From NCBI RefSeq assembly GCF_023897065.1, contig NZ_JAMHIV010000006.1, positions 62,001-126,000 of the forward strand: a stretch of DNA of 64,000 bases. The letters are read 5' to 3'. This DNA comes from Crossiella sp. SN42 (lineage in GTDB: Bacteria; Actinomycetota; Actinomycetes; Mycobacteriales; Pseudonocardiaceae). Under the pieces are notes generated by a model. That model ran no database searches. It saw only the letters and a program-made list of their open reading frames with translations, and was not told the DNA's origin. Positions 41,940-49,770 of the stretch are shown piece after piece; position 1 is the first letter of the stretch, and each line of letters starts with the position of its first letter. Made by a program: the position numbers and the translations under genes.

Positions 41940-42452
41940 CTACAGCCCCACGATCCCGCGCAGGATGCGCACGACCACCGGTGCCAACGCGGCCAGCAGA
42001 TAGCCGCCGATCGCGCACTCCAAGGCGGTCCGGGCCTTGGCCAGCCCGGCTGGGTTGGCACCGGAGGAGACATACCGGATGCCGCCGATGGTCAAGGCCA
42101 CCGTGGCCAGACCGGTCAGGATCCCGACCACCCAGTTGCGGATGTTGGCGAACAGCTCATCGACGCTGATCTCCTTGGCTTGGGCCAGCACTGAGAGCGC
42201 GAAGGCCCCGCGTGCGTCGAACACCAGCACCACCGCCGCGATCAGCGCGCCTATCCCGCACAGCAGCCGCATCCACCGCCCCGCGCGCCGCGCCCACTCC
42301 GAGCAAGCAGACCTCCGAGCACTCACCCTTGACGCCCTCCACGCTGGGCAAGGCGCGGGGCGGTAGCGGCCCCGGGAACTCGGGGACAGGGATCGCGTGG
42401 GGGGCGCTCCTACTCGGCGGTGCCGCGGTCGGTCAGGTCGTGTCAGGCACAT
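41940..42452 (-). CDS. VirB2/TrbC-like small transfer protein
   Basis: The C-terminal 95 residues contain a membrane helix 'LLCGIGALIAAVVLVF', a short loop with 'ISVDELFANIRNWVVGILTGLATVALTIGG' forming a second helix, and a third 'AIGGYLLAALAPVVV'. This is the usual plan of actinobacterial pilin-like VirB2/TrbC proteins. ATG at 42452 has a strong GGAGGA 7 bases upstream and overlaps the stop of the sigma-like gene, but it adds 75 residues that look disordered; ATG at 42272 gives the compact 95-residue protein. A frameshift in the N-terminal part cannot be excluded. Confidence 0.65.
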   Translation of the reverse strand: MCLTRPDRPRHRRVGAPPTRSLSPSSRGRYRPAPCPAWRASRVSARRSACSEWARRAGRWMRLLCGIGALIAAVVLVFDARGAFALSVLAQAKEISVDELFANIRNWVVGILTGLATVALTIGGIRYVSSGANPAGLAKARTALECAIGGYLLAALAPVVVRILRGIVGL

Positions 42453-43378
42453 GAGGGCTCCTCCGGAGAGGCCGATGCGGACGGGTTCGCCCCGCACCCC
42501 TGAAAACCGGAAACGCGCCCTGTTTTGGACAGCGAGCGCCGAGAATGTCCCCGTCGGCTCACCCGTGAACCCGCTACCGACGGTGAGGATGTGGAGGTGG
42601 TGTGGCTGGGGGAGAAGGGCAGGGAGTCGATCACCTCAGCGGCCACCGGATCCTCGGCGCCGTCGTCCCGGGCCCGCTCCTGGAGGTAGGCGAGCAGGCG
42701 TTGTTCGGGGCGGCCGCGCAGTTTGTAGACCGCCCACTCACCCAGGTCGTGTGCGCGAGCCCAGTCCGCCGGCGCGATGCCCTCCAGTCGGGTCGCGCCG
42801 ATCACCTCGGCCTCCAGCGGAGTCAGGACCTCCTCGGCGACCGCCCGCGCCAGCACCAGGTCCGGATGGCCCCACGGTGGTCGCGGCGCCACCGACCGAA
42901 ACCCGCCGGAGGCGCTGGGAGTCGGTCCGGACCAGGCCGCCCGCACCGCGGCGAGTCCGGCTCGATGGGCCGCCCACCGCAAGCGCGTCACGATCCCCGG
43001 CGTCCGCACCTCCACCGTGGTCATCGCCTCCAGGAACCCGCGCAGCACCTCGGCGCAGACATCCGCCGGATCCTCAGCCCCGCGACCGGACAAGCGGGCG
43101 GCCACCGCGGTCAGCATCGGCAGGGCCATCCCGACCGCGCCGACCGTCCAGGCCGCGCCCTCGGCGCGAGCCCGGGTGATGAGGTGCGCCCACACCGCAT
43201 CCCGAGTGCGCTGGGAGCAGCCCTTGGTCAATAGCACGTCGCGCGCCTCGTCCAAGGCCACCCGCCGGGCGGGCAATCCGGGGAAGTCCGTTCCGTCGAG
43301 GGCCAGTGGCGACGGCCCGGTCACCAGCAGGCTGAAACTGTCACGAGCGATATCCAACACATTCGATGAAGCAGCCAT
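42443..43378 (-). CDS. Sigma-factor-like protein heading the T4SS operon
   Basis: A 311-residue cytoplasmic protein. The middle part ('RDAVWAHLITRARAEGAAWTVGAVG', 'DVCAEVLRGFLEAM', 'VTRLRWAAHRAGLAAVR') resembles a sigma region 2 arrangement, and 'LTPLEAEVIGATRLEGIAPADWARAHDLGEWAVYKLRGR' resembles region 4 with a helix-turn-helix. It is not a close match to any known sigma group. ATG at 43378 has AGGAG 6 bases upstream, preferred over the start at 43417. It is the first gene of the minus-strand transfer operon and could control it. The last 40 residues overlap the pilin-like gene start and look unstructured. Confidence 0.6.
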   Translation of the reverse strand: MAASSNVLDIARDSFSLLVTGPSPLALDGTDFPGLPARRVALDEARDVLLTKGCSQRTRDAVWAHLITRARAEGAAWTVGAVGMALPMLTAVAARLSGRGAEDPADVCAEVLRGFLEAMTTVEVRTPGIVTRLRWAAHRAGLAAVRAAWSGPTPSASGGFRSVAPRPPWGHPDLVLARAVAEEVLTPLEAEVIGATRLEGIAPADWARAHDLGEWAVYKLRGRPEQRLLAYLQERARDDGAEDPVAAEVIDSLPFSPSHTTSTSSPSVAGSRVSRRGHSRRSLSKTGRVSGFQGCGANPSASASPEEPSCA

Positions 43379-43872
43379 GGCGAACTCCTGAAGCAGCGGC
43401 GTGGTTAACGACGCCACCAGGAAGCCAAACCGTCGACTACACGATTACTACCGCTGAACTGCACGATGACTACATCGAGACAGTGCGCCTACTGCACCGC
43501 TACTACATGCCCACCGGACGCAGCGATCCGCTCAGATTTCCGCGCCCGGCACCAAGAAGATCAACAGGACTCTAGTCTGGAATGTTAGTAGACACGTGGC
43601 CAGCTTGTTGATCATGCTTTGAGGTGCGCTGGGCAGATTTTCATGATTTTTTCGGGTGACCCAATTTCTTTTGTGGAAGCCGACCGCTTTTGAGTCGCTG
43701 CTGTGCTGCTGTGCGGCGGGTCAGGGTGGAGAGCCTGTCGAGGTGACGGTCTTTCCTCGGCTGGCATGGCTGTGGTGTTCGGGATTCGGAACCGGGTGTC
43801 CAAAAATGCCGTGAATTCCGGTTTTCAGGGATGTCAACGCCAGCAGGCACCGGCAGCCGGAGGGACATCCCG
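43379..43872. other. Divergent promoter region between T4SS and modification operons
   Basis: A 490-base region with clear A/T-rich tracts (a T6 run near 43,650 and CAATTTCTTTTG near 43,663) separating the minus-strand transfer operon from the plus-strand DNA-modification operon. Both promoters must lie here, and it is a reasonable place for an origin of transfer, although no diagnostic repeat was seen. The short frame at 43,612-43,803 is not convincing. Confidence 0.5.
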
Positions 43873-44808
43873 ATGACACCGATCAACGGCCCCGCAGGCC
43901 GCGGCCCTGACCCCGACCGCACCCGGCCGCCACGCCACCGGCCCTTCCATCGGCGCCGCTTCCGCCACGGCCGCGCAGGCGGCGGCGTCCCGGAGACCAC
44001 GACGGTCTGGGCCTGCGGGCAAGGAGAACACCACCTCGGATCCGGGCCGCTGGCCGACTGGCTGCACACCGCCATCGCCAAGATCGTGCGCACCTACACC
44101 AGGCCCGGGCACCGAGTCCTGATCCTGACCCCGCCGACGGCGCCCCGGACTGCCCCCGCCGACACCCCGCCCGGCCGGTGGCACTCGCCCCGCACCCTGT
44201 ACGCGGGCCTGACCGAGACCGCCTGGATCATCCAGCGCCTCGGCCGGTCAGTCCGGACCCACACCGCCGGACCCACACCCGAACTGACCCCGGACTCCAC
44301 CACCCAGACCCTCCTCGGCCGACCGGTCCGCCCCGCCGGTCCGGCCCCGGACCGGTCGCCGAGTCCGCCCGAGACCGCACCGGCACGACCGGCGGTCCGA
44401 ACCAGGCTCCACAGTCCGCAGGGACGCTTCGACCTGATCATCACCGCGGCCTGGCCCCGCGACCCGCGATGGCTGGCACACCCCGAATGGACCGAGCTGC
44501 TCACCCCGACCGGCACCCTGACCGTCATCACCCACAGTGATCGAAGAGAGGGTGTGCTGGTCGACCCTACCTCGGCGATCGTGCGCGCCGCCGCCCGCCG
44601 CGGACTGCGCTACCTCGATCACGCCGCGCTGCTGGAAACCCCGATCCAGCAAGAGAAGAGCACCGCCACGCCCGGCGGCCTCGCTTCCCGGCGAGCGGCC
44701 GTGCGGCGCGAGCCCGGCGCGCGGATTCCGGTGGTGAGAGTGCACTCGGACCTGCTGGTCTTCACCGCCTCCACCAACGGCCACGGTCAGGAGACCTCCG
44801 ATGCCTGA
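43873..44808 (+). CDS. Methyltransferase-like protein
   Basis: A 311-residue protein. After a basic arginine-rich start, 'HRVLILTPPTAPRT' and 'RFDLIITAAWPRDPRWLAHPEWTELLTPTGTLTVITH' follow the plan of a SAM-dependent DNA methyltransferase, with the catalytic 'DPPY'-type motif degenerated. The SAM-binding FxGxG is not obvious. It overlaps the next gene, which has the clearer SAM pocket, so the two may work as a pair. ATG at 43873 has GGAGGG about 9 bases upstream. It opens the seven-gene modification operon. Confidence 0.55.
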   Translation: MTPINGPAGRGPDPDRTRPPRHRPFHRRRFRHGRAGGGVPETTTVWACGQGEHHLGSGPLADWLHTAIAKIVRTYTRPGHRVLILTPPTAPRTAPADTPPGRWHSPRTLYAGLTETAWIIQRLGRSVRTHTAGPTPELTPDSTTQTLLGRPVRPAGPAPDRSPSPPETAPARPAVRTRLHSPQGRFDLIITAAWPRDPRWLAHPEWTELLTPTGTLTVITHSDRREGVLVDPTSAIVRAAARRGLRYLDHAALLETPIQQEKSTATPGGLASRRAAVRREPGARIPVVRVHSDLLVFTASTNGHGQETSDA

Positions 44809-45688
44809 CCCGCGCCGCCGCCGAGACCACCGAGCCGAGGACGCCCGCGCCGGCCAGGCCGCGCGGCTGTCGGTCTGGCTGGCCAGCAGGGCCCGCACCA
44901 CCAGCCACAGCTCCCCGGAGCGCGCGATGGCCGCGGCCGCCGCCGTGGCCATCGCCGCCTACACCCGCCCCGGAGACCTCGTCCTGGACCCCGACTGCGG
45001 ATCGGGCACCCTGCTGCTGGAAGCCCTGCGGGCCGGACGCCACGCCGTGGGCCAGACCCGCCACCCCGCGCTGTGGCGGCGCGCCCGCGCCCGCATCAGC
45101 CTCGCCAAACGGCGCGGCGCCTGGCCCGACGGAGCGGTGCTCGACGCCCGCCGAGACGCCCCGGCCACTGGTGTCGCCGGACTGCGCGGCCGGGTCGGGC
45201 TCGTGCTGCTGGCCCTCCCCGCGACACCGGGGGACTGCCCGGACTCGGCCCGGTTGAGCGAGACGTTGCGGCGCTGCCTGCCGCTGCTGCGCCCCGGTGC
45301 CCACGTGATCGTCCTCGCCGCGCCCCGGCGCGAGGCCGAGCAGCTGCTCGACCAACCCGGTCGAGTACTGGCCGCCGGGCGCGCGGCCGGCCTGCTGCCC
45401 GTGCGGCGCTGCGTAGCCCTGACCTCACCACCGCACGGCACCGGCCCGGCCGACGCGCGACGCGCAGGCCGCATGCGCCGGGCAAGCGGGCATCTGGTTC
45501 CGGCCCATCTGGACGTGCTGATCTTCACCGCACCCGAACCCGCGACCGCGGCGATCAGCCTCCCTGCCCGCCTCCCCAGAACCGGGTCGGCCCGCCGAGC
45601 CCGCCTCCGCCACCTCGGCGGGCTGTTGCCGTCGCGGCGGCCGATGGCGCCGGTGCGGCAGGCCGGGAGGTTTCAGCGATGCGCCTGA
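44801..45688 (+). CDS. SAM-dependent methyltransferase-like protein
   Basis: A 295-residue protein with a clear motif I 'DLVLDPDCGSGTLLLEALRAG', as in DNA methyltransferases and THUMP-type RNA methyltransferases, and 'RPGAHVIVLAAPRREAEQL'. The expected catalytic S/D-PPY motif is replaced by 'LLALPATPGD', so activity may have been lost or altered. It overlaps both neighbours (8 and 10 bases). Together with the 43,873 protein it may form a two-subunit modifier or a pseudo-enzyme pair; this is inference. Confidence 0.6.
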   Translation: MPDPRRRRDHRAEDARAGQAARLSVWLASRARTTSHSSPERAMAAAAAVAIAAYTRPGDLVLDPDCGSGTLLLEALRAGRHAVGQTRHPALWRRARARISLAKRRGAWPDGAVLDARRDAPATGVAGLRGRVGLVLLALPATPGDCPDSARLSETLRRCLPLLRPGAHVIVLAAPRREAEQLLDQPGRVLAAGRAAGLLPVRRCVALTSPPHGTGPADARRAGRMRRASGHLVPAHLDVLIFTAPEPATAAISLPARLPRTGSARRARLRHLGGLLPSRRPMAPVRQAGRFQRCA

Positions 45689-47247
45689 ACACCACCAGCC
45701 AAGGCGCCGTCGCGCCGGATCCGGGCGGCGAGGTCGTGATCGGCTCGTTGTGCACCGGCTACGCCGGTCTGGACATGGCCGTCCTGGCCGCCTTCGGCGG
45801 CGGCCGGATCGCCTGGGTCGCCGACCCGGACCCCCACATCCGCCTCCTCCTCGACCGCCGCCTGCCCAGGGTCCCCAACCTGGGCGACATCACCGAGATC
45901 GACTGGAGCGAGGTGGATCCGGTCACGGTGATCACCGCCGGGTTCCCCTGCCAGGACATCAGCGGCGCCGGCAAGGGCGCGGGCATCCGGAAAGGAGCAC
46001 ACAGTGGAGTCTGGACCCACGTCCACCGAGCCGTTCGCCATCTACGACCGGCGCTGCTCGTCGTGGAGAACGTCGCGGCGCTGCGCTGGCGCAACGGCGG
46101 CCTCCACCACGTACTCGGCGACCTGGCCGAGATCGGGTATGACGCGCGATGGCGCTGCCTTCGAGCATCCGAGGTCGGCGCCGCCCACCGCCGCGAACGG
46201 ATCTTCCTGCTCGCCTACCCCCGCGGCGCCCGCTTCCTCTCCTATGTTGCCGACCCCCTTGGCCAGGGACTGGCGCAGCCCGATGCCGCCCCAACGGCCA
46301 CTGGCCGGACGGTTGACCGGGAGCCTGCCGGATGCCGTCGCCCGCCTGCTACCGACCCCGCTGGCTCACGACGGCAGCTCCAACGGCCGCAGCGCCGACA
46401 GCCGCCGAGGCGGGATGTCGCTGACCGACACGGTCCTGGTGCTGCTGCCCACCCCGGCCGGTTCCAACCCCAACGACGGGGAGGACACCGCTCACTGGCT
46501 GACTCGGCGGGCCCGGCACCGGCAACGCCGGATCAACGGCAACGGCATGGGCATGCCGTTGTCCATCGCGGTGCGGTTGCTGCCGACCCCCAGAGCCAGC
46601 GACACCGGAACCGCCGGGCGGCAACCCGGCCAGGGATTCCGGCCACCACTGTCCGCGCGAGTGCTGCCGCTGTTCCCGACCCCTCGCGCCACCGAGGGCA
46701 CCAAGGGCAGTCCGAACCAGCACGGCTCCAAGGGCGACCTGACGCTGTCCTCGGCCGTCGTCCGGCTGCTGCCACCGAACCCGAGACCCACCCGCACCCG
46801 CACGCGTTCCCGCCCGGCGGGGACCATCCGCCCGCCAGCGACACCGCCGACGCGCACGAGCGCCCGCACCGACGTCAGCCGAACCCAGCCCACGGCGAGG
46901 CCACGCACACCACGCCGATGGCAGGCGACCGGATCTCCTGGGGAGAGTACGAGCCGGCCATCCGCCGCTGGCAGACCGTGACCGGACACCCAGTTCCCCA
47001 TCCCACCGAGTCAGGCCGCAACGGCACCCTCCGGCTGGCCCCGACGTTCGTGGAATGGCTCATGGGCCTGGAACCCGGATGGGTCACCGACATCGACATT
47101 CCCCGCGCCGCGCAACTCCGCGCCCTGGGCAACGGAGTGGTGCCCCAGCAAGGACTCGTCGCCATCGCCTCACTGCTGGCCGACCTGCCCACCCCCGCGC
47201 GGAACAACGACAGCGCCGACAGGGCGAAGGAGGCGCAGTCGGCATGA
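45679..47247 (+). CDS. DNA C5-cytosine methyltransferase
   Basis: A 522-codon open frame encoding a Dcm-type enzyme that methylates cytosine at carbon 5. Motif I 'SLCTGYAGLDMAV', motif IV 'GFPCQDISGAG' with the catalytic cysteine, motif VI 'VVENVAAL', motif VIII 'RRERIFLLAY', and the C-terminal 'FVEWLMGLEPGWV' and 'ALGNGVVPQQG' (motif X) are all present. Between about 46,222 and 46,773 the better protein lies one base out of phase, with five repeats of the LLPTP type seen in actinophage enzymes; two compensating indels would restore it. The frame is open either way. ATG at 45679 follows GGAGG by 8 bases. Confidence 0.85.
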   Translation: MRLNTTSQGAVAPDPGGEVVIGSLCTGYAGLDMAVLAAFGGGRIAWVADPDPHIRLLLDRRLPRVPNLGDITEIDWSEVDPVTVITAGFPCQDISGAGKGAGIRKGAHSGVWTHVHRAVRHLRPALLVVENVAALRWRNGGLHHVLGDLAEIGYDARWRCLRASEVGAAHRRERIFLLAYPRGARFLSYVADPLGQGLAQPDAAPTATGRTVDREPAGCRRPPATDPAGSRRQLQRPQRRQPPRRDVADRHGPGAAAHPGRFQPQRRGGHRSLADSAGPAPATPDQRQRHGHAVVHRGAVAADPQSQRHRNRRAATRPGIPATTVRASAAAVPDPSRHRGHQGQSEPARLQGRPDAVLGRRPAAATEPETHPHPHAFPPGGDHPPASDTADAHERPHRRQPNPAHGEATHTTPMAGDRISWGEYEPAIRRWQTVTGHPVPHPTESGRNGTLRLAPTFVEWLMGLEPGWVTDIDIPRAAQLRALGNGVVPQQGLVAIASLLADLPTPARNNDSADRAKEAQSA

Positions 47248-48158
47248 CCAGGCCCATCGAGAGCCCCGAACCTGGCCCGGCGTTGCGGTTGTTGTCCCTG
47301 GGCGCCGGAGTCCAGAGCACCGCGGTCCTGCTGCTGGCCTGCGAGGGCGCCATCCCGCCCTTCGACTACGCGCTCTTCGCCGACACCGGCTGGGAACCAG
47401 CAGCGGTCTATGCCAACCTCCAGCGGCTCCGCGAGCACGCCACCAGGCACGGCATCCCCGTGGTCACGGTCAGTGCCGGGGACATCCGCCTCGACGCGCT
47501 CGACCCGGCACATCGGTTCATCTCCATGCCCCTGCACGTGCTCAACCCCGACGGCACCTGCGGCCTGGCACGCAGACAGTGCACCCGCGAGTACAAGATC
47601 ACCCCACTCAAGCGGGCCGCACGAGCCCTACTGGGCTACCCCCACCCCCGGCGTGTGCCCAGGGGTGTCTACGCCGAGCAGGCCATCGGGATCTCCACCG
47701 ACGAGCTCACCCGCGCCAAGGACTCCGGACTGGCCTACCTGCACAACACCTTCCCGCTGATCGACCTCGGCTGGGACCGGAGCCGCTGCCAGGACTACCT
47801 GGCCGAACGCGGCTTCGCCGAGACGGCCAAGAGCGCCTGCCTGGGCTGTCCCTTCCACGGCAACGCGGGCTGGCGCTGGATCCGCGACCACGACCCGCAG
47901 GGCTGGCGGGAGGCGGTCGCCTTCGACAAGGCCATCCGCCACGGGCACCCCGGCACCCACGCCAGCGGCCGGCCGCAGCGGGGCGAGTACTTCCTGCACC
48001 GCTCCTGCCGACCACTCGACCAGGTTGACCTCGATGCCCCGCACCGCGACAACCACCGACTCAATGTCGGGACCGCGGAAGACCAAGGCGATCCGGACGG
48101 CTGCTCGCCGTGGTCCTGCCGCTCCGGCCAGCGGGCGGATGAGGAGCGTGCGGCATGA
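47244..48158 (+). CDS. PP-loop (PAPS-reductase-like) protein
   Basis: A 304-residue adenine-nucleotide alpha-hydrolase-type protein. The pyrophosphate loop reads 'LSLGAGVQSTAVLLLA', followed by 'DYALFADTGWEPAAVY', 'CGLARRQCTREYKITPLKR' and a cysteine cluster 'SACLGCPFHGNAGWRWIRD', as in phage proteins labelled phosphoadenosine phosphosulfate reductase. The real substrate is unlikely to be PAPS. In this operon it may act on a precursor base, like QueC-type enzymes of 7-deazaguanine synthesis, which share the fold; this is inference. It overlaps the methyltransferase upstream and the transporter downstream (ATGA at both ends). Confidence 0.75.
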   Translation: MTRPIESPEPGPALRLLSLGAGVQSTAVLLLACEGAIPPFDYALFADTGWEPAAVYANLQRLREHATRHGIPVVTVSAGDIRLDALDPAHRFISMPLHVLNPDGTCGLARRQCTREYKITPLKRAARALLGYPHPRRVPRGVYAEQAIGISTDELTRAKDSGLAYLHNTFPLIDLGWDRSRCQDYLAERGFAETAKSACLGCPFHGNAGWRWIRDHDPQGWREAVAFDKAIRHGHPGTHASGRPQRGEYFLHRSCRPLDQVDLDAPHRDNHRLNVGTAEDQGDPDGCSPWSCRSGQRADEERAA

Positions 48159-48736
48159 CCGCGCCCAGGCACAGGGACCCCTCCTCGACAGCCCGCTCTC
48201 ATCCGCTCCGGCTGCTCGCGCAGCCGCCGCGTACCTGGTTCGGATGGGCCGCGGTGGCGAGCTACCTGGCCGTCGTGGTGGCGGCCAACTACACCGCCGC
48301 CCACTGCCCACCGCTGCAACTCGCCGGGCTCGCGGTGCCGCTGGGCGCGGTGGCCACCGGGCTCACCCTCACCCTGCGGGACCTGCTCACCGAGACCGTG
48401 ACCACGGCGACGATGCTGCTGGCCCTCGCAGCGGCGGCCGTGCTCTCGGCCGAGGTGGCCTCCCCTACGGTCGCGGCGGCAAGCGCACTGGCCTTCCTGG
48501 TCTCCGAGGCCATCGACGCCTGGGTCTACGCCCGTCTTCGCCACCGGAGCCGGATCGCCGCCGCCGCGGCCTCCAACGGAATCGGCCTCCTGGTCGACAC
48601 CGCACTGTTCCTGCCACTGGCCTTCGGCAACTGGGCACTGACACCCGGCCACCTGCTCGGCAAGACCCTCTCTGGCGCGCTGTCGGTGGGACTGCTCGCC
48701 TGCCTTCTCCGGGTGTGGTCACGGAGGCGTCGATGA
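48155..48736 (+). CDS. VUT/YhhQ-type transporter (queuosine precursor)
   Basis: A 193-residue polytopic membrane protein of the VUT family with about six helices. 'FGWAAVASYLAVVVAANYTA', 'LTLTLRDLLTET', 'LAFLVSEAIDAWVYARL' and 'RIAAAAASNGIGLLVDTALFLPLAF' are typical family segments, including the conserved acidic residues in the membrane. YhhQ members import preQ0/preQ1. Its place between a PP-loop protein and a DpdA-like transglycosylase supports import of the deazaguanine precursor for DNA modification. It overlaps both neighbours by 4 bases. Confidence 0.8.
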   Translation: MTAPRHRDPSSTARSHPLRLLAQPPRTWFGWAAVASYLAVVVAANYTAAHCPPLQLAGLAVPLGAVATGLTLTLRDLLTETVTTATMLLALAAAAVLSAEVASPTVAAASALAFLVSEAIDAWVYARLRHRSRIAAAAASNGIGLLVDTALFLPLAFGNWALTPGHLLGKTLSGALSVGLLACLLRVWSRRRR

Positions 48737-49770
48737 AGTTCTACCTCGGCACCCACCAACCCTCCTGGCTCGCGTGCGACCTCGGCATCCCGCTGATGGT
48801 CTCCCACCGGCGCCTGGCTGGACGCCGCCGCCTGCCACGGGCGAGTTCGGAATGGGCCCTGGACTCCGGAGGGTTTTCCGAACTGGGCCTGTATGGGACC
48901 TGGGTTACCTCGGCCAAGGACTACGTGGTCGCGGTGCGGCGCTACGCCGAGGAGATCGGCAACCTGACCTGGGCCGCGCCCATGGACTGGATGTGCGAGC
49001 CGGCCATGCTCGCCAAGACCAAGCTGACAGTGCTCGATCACCAGCAGTTGACCGTGGACAACTTCCTCCGCTTGCGCGATCTGGCTCCCGAACTGCCGAT
49101 CGTCCCCGTGGTGCACGGGGACACGGCGCAGAGCTACCTCCGGTGCGTCGATCTCTATGAGGCCAACGGAATCCGTCTGGGCGACTACCCGACGGTGGGG
49201 GTCGGCAGCGTGTGCCGTCGTCAACGAACCCACGAGGTTGAGACGATCATGCGTTCGCTGGCCGACCGGGGACTGCGCCTGCACGGCTTCGGTGTCAAGA
49301 TCACCGGGCTGGGCCGCTGTGCCTCTGCACTGGCGAGCGCCGATTCGATGGGGTGGAGCCTGAGCGGGCGTTACGTCCCTGGCTGTACCCCCAGCCACCG
49401 CACCGAGTCCAACTGCCTGCGCTACGCGCTGAGTTGGCACGCCCGCCTCCACGCCACCCTGCCCACCACGCCAGCCGACCCCGATCCGCCTGCCTGCCCG
49501 CACCAGCCGGCAGGTCCCGAACCCAGGACGCCATCGCCTCGCACCCGCCCGCACCCGCTCTGGCCGCCCCGGGCCGTGGTGAAGCGGTCGCCGTTTCCAG
49601 GGAGCCTGTCAATGGACACCGAGACCTGCCCGCCGGCACAGACCGGCGAGCAACCACCCGAACCCGGCGAGCGTGCTCGGTGCTCGGCCCGCCTGCGCCG
49701 TCAGCGAACCCCTCGGTGCCATCCGGCCGGGCAGAGAGCTTGTCGACCCGGCAAGGCGGTGACCCGATGA
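48733..49770 (+). CDS. DpdA-like deazaguanine DNA transglycosylase
   Basis: A 345-residue protein of the tRNA-guanine-transglycosylase-like fold. 'FYLGTHQPSWL', 'VSHRRLAGRR', 'WALDSGGFSELG' (with the probable active-site aspartate), 'WAAPMDWMCEPAML', 'VGVGSVCRRQRT', 'LHGFGVKITGL' and 'GCTPSHRTESNCLRYALSWH' (probable zinc ligands) are characteristic of DpdA-type proteins, which swap guanine in DNA for a 7-deazaguanine. The last 90 residues are proline-rich. GGAGG lies 7 bases before ATG 48733, which overlaps the transporter stop. The DNA substrate is inferred from the family and from the DNA methyltransferases around it. Confidence 0.75.
   Translation: MKFYLGTHQPSWLACDLGIPLMVSHRRLAGRRRLPRASSEWALDSGGFSELGLYGTWVTSAKDYVVAVRRYAEEIGNLTWAAPMDWMCEPAMLAKTKLTVLDHQQLTVDNFLRLRDLAPELPIVPVVHGDTAQSYLRCVDLYEANGIRLGDYPTVGVGSVCRRQRTHEVETIMRSLADRGLRLHGFGVKITGLGRCASALASADSMGWSLSGRYVPGCTPSHRTESNCLRYALSWHARLHATLPTTPADPDPPACPHQPAGPEPRTPSPRTRPHPLWPPRAVVKRSPFPGSLSMDTETCPPAQTGEQPPEPGERARCSARLRRQRTPRCHPAGQRACRPGKAVTR

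Noticed and set aside
40096-42003. 635-codon plus-strand frame opposite the VirB6-like gene
   Set aside because: Antisense shadow without membrane segments or motifs.
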